Source of the DNA: Ignavibacteriales bacterium
GTDB taxonomy: Bacteria > Bacteroidota > Ignavibacteria > Ignavibacteriales > Melioribacteraceae
DNA: 8,468 nt
Assembly: GCA_020059785.1 (NCBI GenBank)
Contig: JAGVBL010000223.1
Coordinates: forward strand, 1 to 8,468
Reading direction: 5' to 3'
The position numbers and the translations under genes are program-made. This document shows positions 6,338 through 8,468 of this stretch, in pieces. The notes beneath the pieces were generated by a model. That model was not told where the DNA came from. It ran no database searches and saw nothing but the letters and a program-made list of their open reading frames with translations. Numbering within the stretch: position 1 is the stretch's first letter; each line of letters starts with the position of its first letter.

Positions 6338-7122
6338 TTTATACCAAATAAAAATTCTAAAGGGACGTCTATTCTATGTGACCAATCTATTTCCGAATGC
6401 TTTCCACCTTTAACAAAATAACAAAATAAATTTTTCCTGTTAACAAAACCCTTTTTACGCAATAGCAGACACATCTCCTTGTTATCCCTAATCAATTGTT
6501 TCTCATCGCACCCGCAGTCTAAATAAATTTTTTGTTCTGAATGATTTCTATTATCATTTGTAACGGTTTCAAAAATTTTTCTATTATCCGTCCATAAGGA
6601 ATTAGACATGCATGCAGCTTTACCGAATATTCTAGGATAATGCCATGCCATCTGGAAAGAAATTAATCCGCCCATTGATGAGCCCATTACTGCTGTATTC
6701 TTTTTATCACTTTTGGTTTTGTAATTCTTGTCTATGAAGGGCTTTAACTCCTTTATAATGAATTGTATATATTTTTTACCCTTGAACGTAAAGTAGTTGT
6801 ATTCTTCCAGCCGGTCTTTATTATTGTAAATGCCTACAACAATTATTTCTTCAACCTTTTTTTCTTTTATTAATTCGGTTAGTACTTCGTCTATTCTCCA
6901 GTCGTGTCCAATATATGATGTGTGCGGACTGAATAAATTTTGTCCGTCATGCACATACAAAACCGGATACATTTTAGTGGAGTTCTGATAGGAAGGAGGC
7001 AGCCAGACAATTATATCGCGTTCGTTCTTAAGATTAATACTATAGAACTCATGATGAAATTCAATATGTCCGACAATTTCTTCTTGACCAACCCTGGGTT
7101 TATTTTCTCTAAAAACTATCAT
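6334..7122 (-). CDS. Esterase-family alpha/beta hydrolase (putative esterase D/enterochelin-esterase type)
   Basis: A 262-aa alpha/beta hydrolase of the putative-esterase group (PF00756-like). An N-terminal beta region with ERDIIVWLPPSY (34-45) and YPVLYVHDGQNLF (52-64) is typical of this group, where the HDG-x-N segment shapes the oxyanion region. The nucleophile elbow is MGSSMGG (146-152) with Ser149. The catalytic His is probably His242 in KGGKHSEIDWSHR (238-250). The acid is probably Asp202 or Asp206 in YLDCGCDE. No signal peptide is present, so it is likely cytosolic and acts on a soluble ester, thioester or acylated sugar. It is the first gene of a minus-strand operon with a cupin and a macrodomain. 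GAAGG abuts the ATG with no spacing, so the ribosome binding site is poor and the start is slightly uncertain. The true substrate cannot be told from sequence. Confidence 0.88.
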   Translation of the reverse strand: MIVFRENKPRVGQEEIVGHIEFHHEFYSINLKNERDIIVWLPPSYQNSTKMYPVLYVHDGQNLFSPHTSYIGHDWRIDEVLTELIKEKKVEEIIVVGIYNNKDRLEEYNYFTFKGKKYIQFIIKELKPFIDKNYKTKSDKKNTAVMGSSMGGLISFQMAWHYPRIFGKAACMSNSLWTDNRKIFETVTNDNRNHSEQKIYLDCGCDEKQLIRDNKEMCLLLRKKGFVNRKNLFCYFVKGGKHSEIDWSHRIDVPLEFLFGIK

Positions 7123-7262
7123 CCTTCATTTGTAATTTAATTGCGGGTTCGAATATAATATTTTTGTGTAAAATTAATGACCCCTTGACCTATTATATAA
7201 AATCGAAATTATTATTAATTTTCTTCAGAAGAATTGATGTGCATTAAATACATAAGATATAC
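7123..7262. promoter_or_regulatory. Divergent intergenic region, likely holding promoters for both sides
   Basis: This 140-bp A+T-rich gap separates the minus-strand esterase operon from the plus-strand Cys-rich gene, so it should hold a promoter for each. On the plus strand TATTTTTG (7159-7166) fits the TA-x-x-TTTG -7 box described for Bacteroidetes. A TTGACC at 7185-7190 followed by TATTAT at 7210-7215 (19-bp spacing) is a weak sigma70-like alternative. For the minus strand, the A+T-rich segment near 7150-7161 could supply a -10. No strong operator palindrome is visible. All of these assignments are tentative. Confidence 0.35.
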
Positions 7263-7472
7263 ATGAAGATTAAGAATAATAGCTATAATTACAACCAAAG
7301 GAATATAATTTGTAATTGGTGCGGATTATCTTCAAAAATTGTTTGCGTCCATGGACATGGTCAATGTTCAAATTGCGGAATTAATATAGAAGAATGCTGC
7401 AAAGGGGAAGTCTGCCAGCCCCACAACAATTCTGAAAATGAAAACTATACCGAACCCGAAAGTGAAAAGTAA
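7263..7472 (+). CDS. Small Cys-rich probable zinc-binding protein
   Basis: A 69-aa protein with eight cysteines: Cys17 and Cys20 (C-x-x-C), Cys28, Cys35 and Cys38 (C-x-x-C), Cys45-Cys46 and Cys51. Histidines at 30, 32 and 54 sit close by. The spacing of the two C-x-x-C knuckles (18 residues apart) is that of a zinc ribbon, and the extra CC...C with HGH suggests a second metal site or a redox role. Core wording is CVHGHGQCSNCGINIEECC (28-46). The last 15 residues are acidic and polar and probably disordered. There is no signal peptide and no other Met near the start. I recall similar small uncharacterised proteins with an HGH-x-C-x-x-C...CC-x-GE core in related bacteria, but cannot verify that here. 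It stands alone, divergent from the esterase operon. The function is unknown; DNA, RNA or protein binding is possible. Confidence 0.8.
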   Translation: MKIKNNSYNYNQRNIICNWCGLSSKIVCVHGHGQCSNCGINIEECCKGEVCQPHNNSENENYTEPESEK

Positions 7473-7619
7473 ATTTCTTTCAAAAGCTGTCTTATAATTA
7501 ACCTCAATCTCAACTTGATACTTCTTATTAAAAACTACAGCCTCAAATTAATATAAAATCCAACTTCTCCTTTGGCATTACACTTGTTTTGAGTTACTAA
7601 ATACTTTAAAACCGGACTT

Positions 7620-8039
7620 ATGGAACTGATCGAGATAATTTTTACAATACTGATATTAAGTAGCGCATTTCTGTTGATTGTCATTTTAGTTTCATACATT
7701 TTTTCAAGAATAAAGAGGGACGAAACAAATAATATTAAGCCATCTAATAATTTGAAACCAACTTATAATAAATATAATTATCAAAACCAGGTTCCACCAT
7801 TGATCCGCAATAATATCCATAATCCGCAGCCTATTATTTTTCATGTAGATCAATTTATGAACAGGGATACTAAAATTGTTAGAAAGCAAACATTTTCAGG
7901 TCGCGATATTCAGGGATCTCTCAGATTAAAAAGTACTAATTCCAGTCCTAAAAATCCCTTTAATGGTAGCCGTTATAAAATAATAAATGAAGAATTAAAT
8001 AAAGATCAAAAACCTTTTGTAGTTAACTTTTACCAATAG
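7620..8039 (+). CDS. Single-span membrane protein of unknown function
   Basis: I do not recognise this 139-aa protein. One strongly hydrophobic segment (about residues 6-28, IIFTILILSSAFLLIVILVSY) is followed by SRIKR, so the positive-inside rule puts the C-terminal tail in the cytoplasm. Residues 36-70 are rich in Asn, Pro, Tyr and Lys and likely a flexible linker. The end (about 71-139: IIFHVDQFMNRDTKIV, FSGRDIQGSLRL, KPFVVNFYQ) is more ordered in composition and could be a small domain. No catalytic motif or cysteine cluster is seen. No good ribosome binding site precedes the ATG, as for most genes here. It follows the Cys-rich gene by 147 bp on the same strand; cotranscription is possible but not shown. 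The 7473-7619 gap holds no clear terminator or gene. Confidence 0.65.
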   Translation: MELIEIIFTILILSSAFLLIVILVSYIFSRIKRDETNNIKPSNNLKPTYNKYNYQNQVPPLIRNNIHNPQPIIFHVDQFMNRDTKIVRKQTFSGRDIQGSLRLKSTNSSPKNPFNGSRYKIINEELNKDQKPFVVNFYQ

Positions 8040-8308
8040 TAGCTTCAATAAATATTTTCACCTCGGGCTAAATTGAATAGTAATAACAGATCCAATAAAT
8101 GTATCCGCACTTTCTTAATTTTTTTTACGATGATTTTTTGTTATTATTTCATTTGAAAAAATGATTTATACGTCCGAATAAAATCCGGAGAATCGTCTTC
8201 ATCTTTATATTTTACAGATGGCGCCATTGCATTTTTAATGCATCAATAATTTTAATCTACCATTTTCTATATCCCAATTAATAAGCGAAAAATTTTTAAG
8301 GAGAATTT
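8040..8308. other. Intergenic region before the aminotransferase, with a short hairpin and a cryptic minus-strand reading frame
   Basis: This is the longest gene-free stretch (269 bp) and is A+T-rich. It contains a perfect 6-bp hairpin, TGCATT/AATGCA with a 3-nt loop, at 8228-8242, about 65 bp upstream of the aminotransferase start and without a T-run. On the minus strand an ATG at 8227-8225 opens a 27-codon frame to a TAA at 8146-8144. It encodes an acidic then Phe-rich peptide with no ribosome binding site, so it is probably a remnant or chance. A promoter for the downstream gene should lie here, but no convincing -35/-10 pair stands out. Confidence 0.4.
8298..8303 (+). promoter_or_regulatory. 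Strong Shine-Dalgarno site of the aminotransferase gene
   Basis: AAGGAG lies 5 nt before the ATG at 8309 and fixes this start. It is the best ribosome binding site in the window; most other genes here have weak or no match, so this gene is probably well translated. Confidence 0.85.
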
Positions 8309-8468
8309 ATGCCTTCATTTTCAAAATGCGTTCAGGAAATGAGAACCTCTGAAATTAGAGATTTAATGAGTGTTGCAACACGCCCCGATATTATTTCATT
8401 TGCAGGAGGAATGCCCAATAATGATCTTTTTCCGGTTAAAGAAATTGATGAGATATATAACAGCTTAA
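8309..8468 (+). CDS. PLP-dependent aminotransferase (class I/II, 2-aminoadipate aminotransferase-like), N-terminal fragment
   Basis: The first 53 codons of a gene that runs off the window. The peptide contains MRTSEIRDLMSVATRPDIIS (11-30) followed by FAGGMPNNDLFPVKEI. This is the N-terminal signature (S-x-I-R-[ED]-[IL]...[RP]-x-[IV]-I-S-F-x-G-G-x-P-x-x-x-x-F-P) of fold-type I aminotransferases of the LysN/2-aminoadipate and MocR-catalytic-domain type. The FAGGMP segment contacts the substrate carboxylate in known members. The protein starts directly at the enzyme domain, so it lacks the winged-helix DNA-binding domain of MocR regulators and is an enzyme. The PLP lysine lies beyond the window. 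Substrate range in this group includes 2-aminoadipate, branched-chain and aromatic amino acids and cannot be fixed from this part. An AAGGAG sits 5 nt upstream of the ATG. Confidence 0.88.
   Translation, partial: MPSFSKCVQEMRTSEIRDLMSVATRPDIISFAGGMPNNDLFPVKEIDEIYNSL

Noticed and set aside
7539..7685. A 49-codon minus-strand frame ending with N-A-K-G-E-V-G-F-Y-I-N-L-R-L, antisense to the 5' end of the membrane-protein gene
   Set aside because: It overlaps a better-supported plus-strand gene, has no ribosome binding site and is short; likely a chance antisense frame, although its tail looks barrel-like.
1..8468. CRISPR arrays, tRNA or rRNA genes, transposase or integrase genes, toxin-antitoxin pairs
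   Set aside because: No regularly spaced repeats, tRNA-like cloverleaf, rRNA-like conserved blocks or mobile-element proteins were seen by reading the sequence.

Overview
The window is A+T-rich, gene-dense DNA from a Gram-negative bacterium, most likely the Bacteroidota/Ignavibacteriota side of the FCB group. Three things point there: low G+C, weak or absent Shine-Dalgarno sequences for most genes, and an exported protein whose signal peptide ends in 'FAQ'. A PagL-like lipid A deacylase and two heptosyltransferase-family enzymes imply an outer membrane with LPS. The phylum is inferred from general resemblance only.

Layout. (1) 1-1571, plus strand: the C-terminus of enolase, a good intrinsic terminator, then a type I glutamine synthetase without the usual adenylylation tyrosine. 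(2) 1649-5297, plus strand: a probable envelope cluster with a PagL-family outer-membrane deacylase, two tandem overlapping GT9 (heptosyltransferase-family) glycosyltransferases and an EamA/DMT permease. (3) 7122 down to 5314, minus strand: a tightly coupled three-gene operon (esterase-family alpha/beta hydrolase, DUF985 cupin, YmdB-like macrodomain) with 4-bp and 8-bp overlaps. It converges on region 2 with a 16-bp gap. (4) 7263-8039, plus strand: two small accessory genes, one encoding a Cys-rich probable zinc-binding protein and one a single-span membrane protein of unknown function. (5) 8309 to the window end: the start of a fold-type I PLP aminotransferase with a strong ribosome binding site.

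How they fit together. Regions 1 and 5 are central metabolism (glycolysis, nitrogen assimilation, amino-acid transamination). Region 2 reads as lipid A/core-saccharide modification. Region 3 is the most curious. The three proteins are individually familiar, but their translational coupling suggests a shared pathway, perhaps handling of ADP-ribose or O-acyl-ADP-ribose esters; that role is inference. I found no CRISPR array, tRNA, rRNA, insertion sequence, or clear defence or mobile system. No gene-free stretch exceeds 300 bases. I do not see convincing proof of a wholly new system; the best candidates are the coupled operon and the two small unknown genes.
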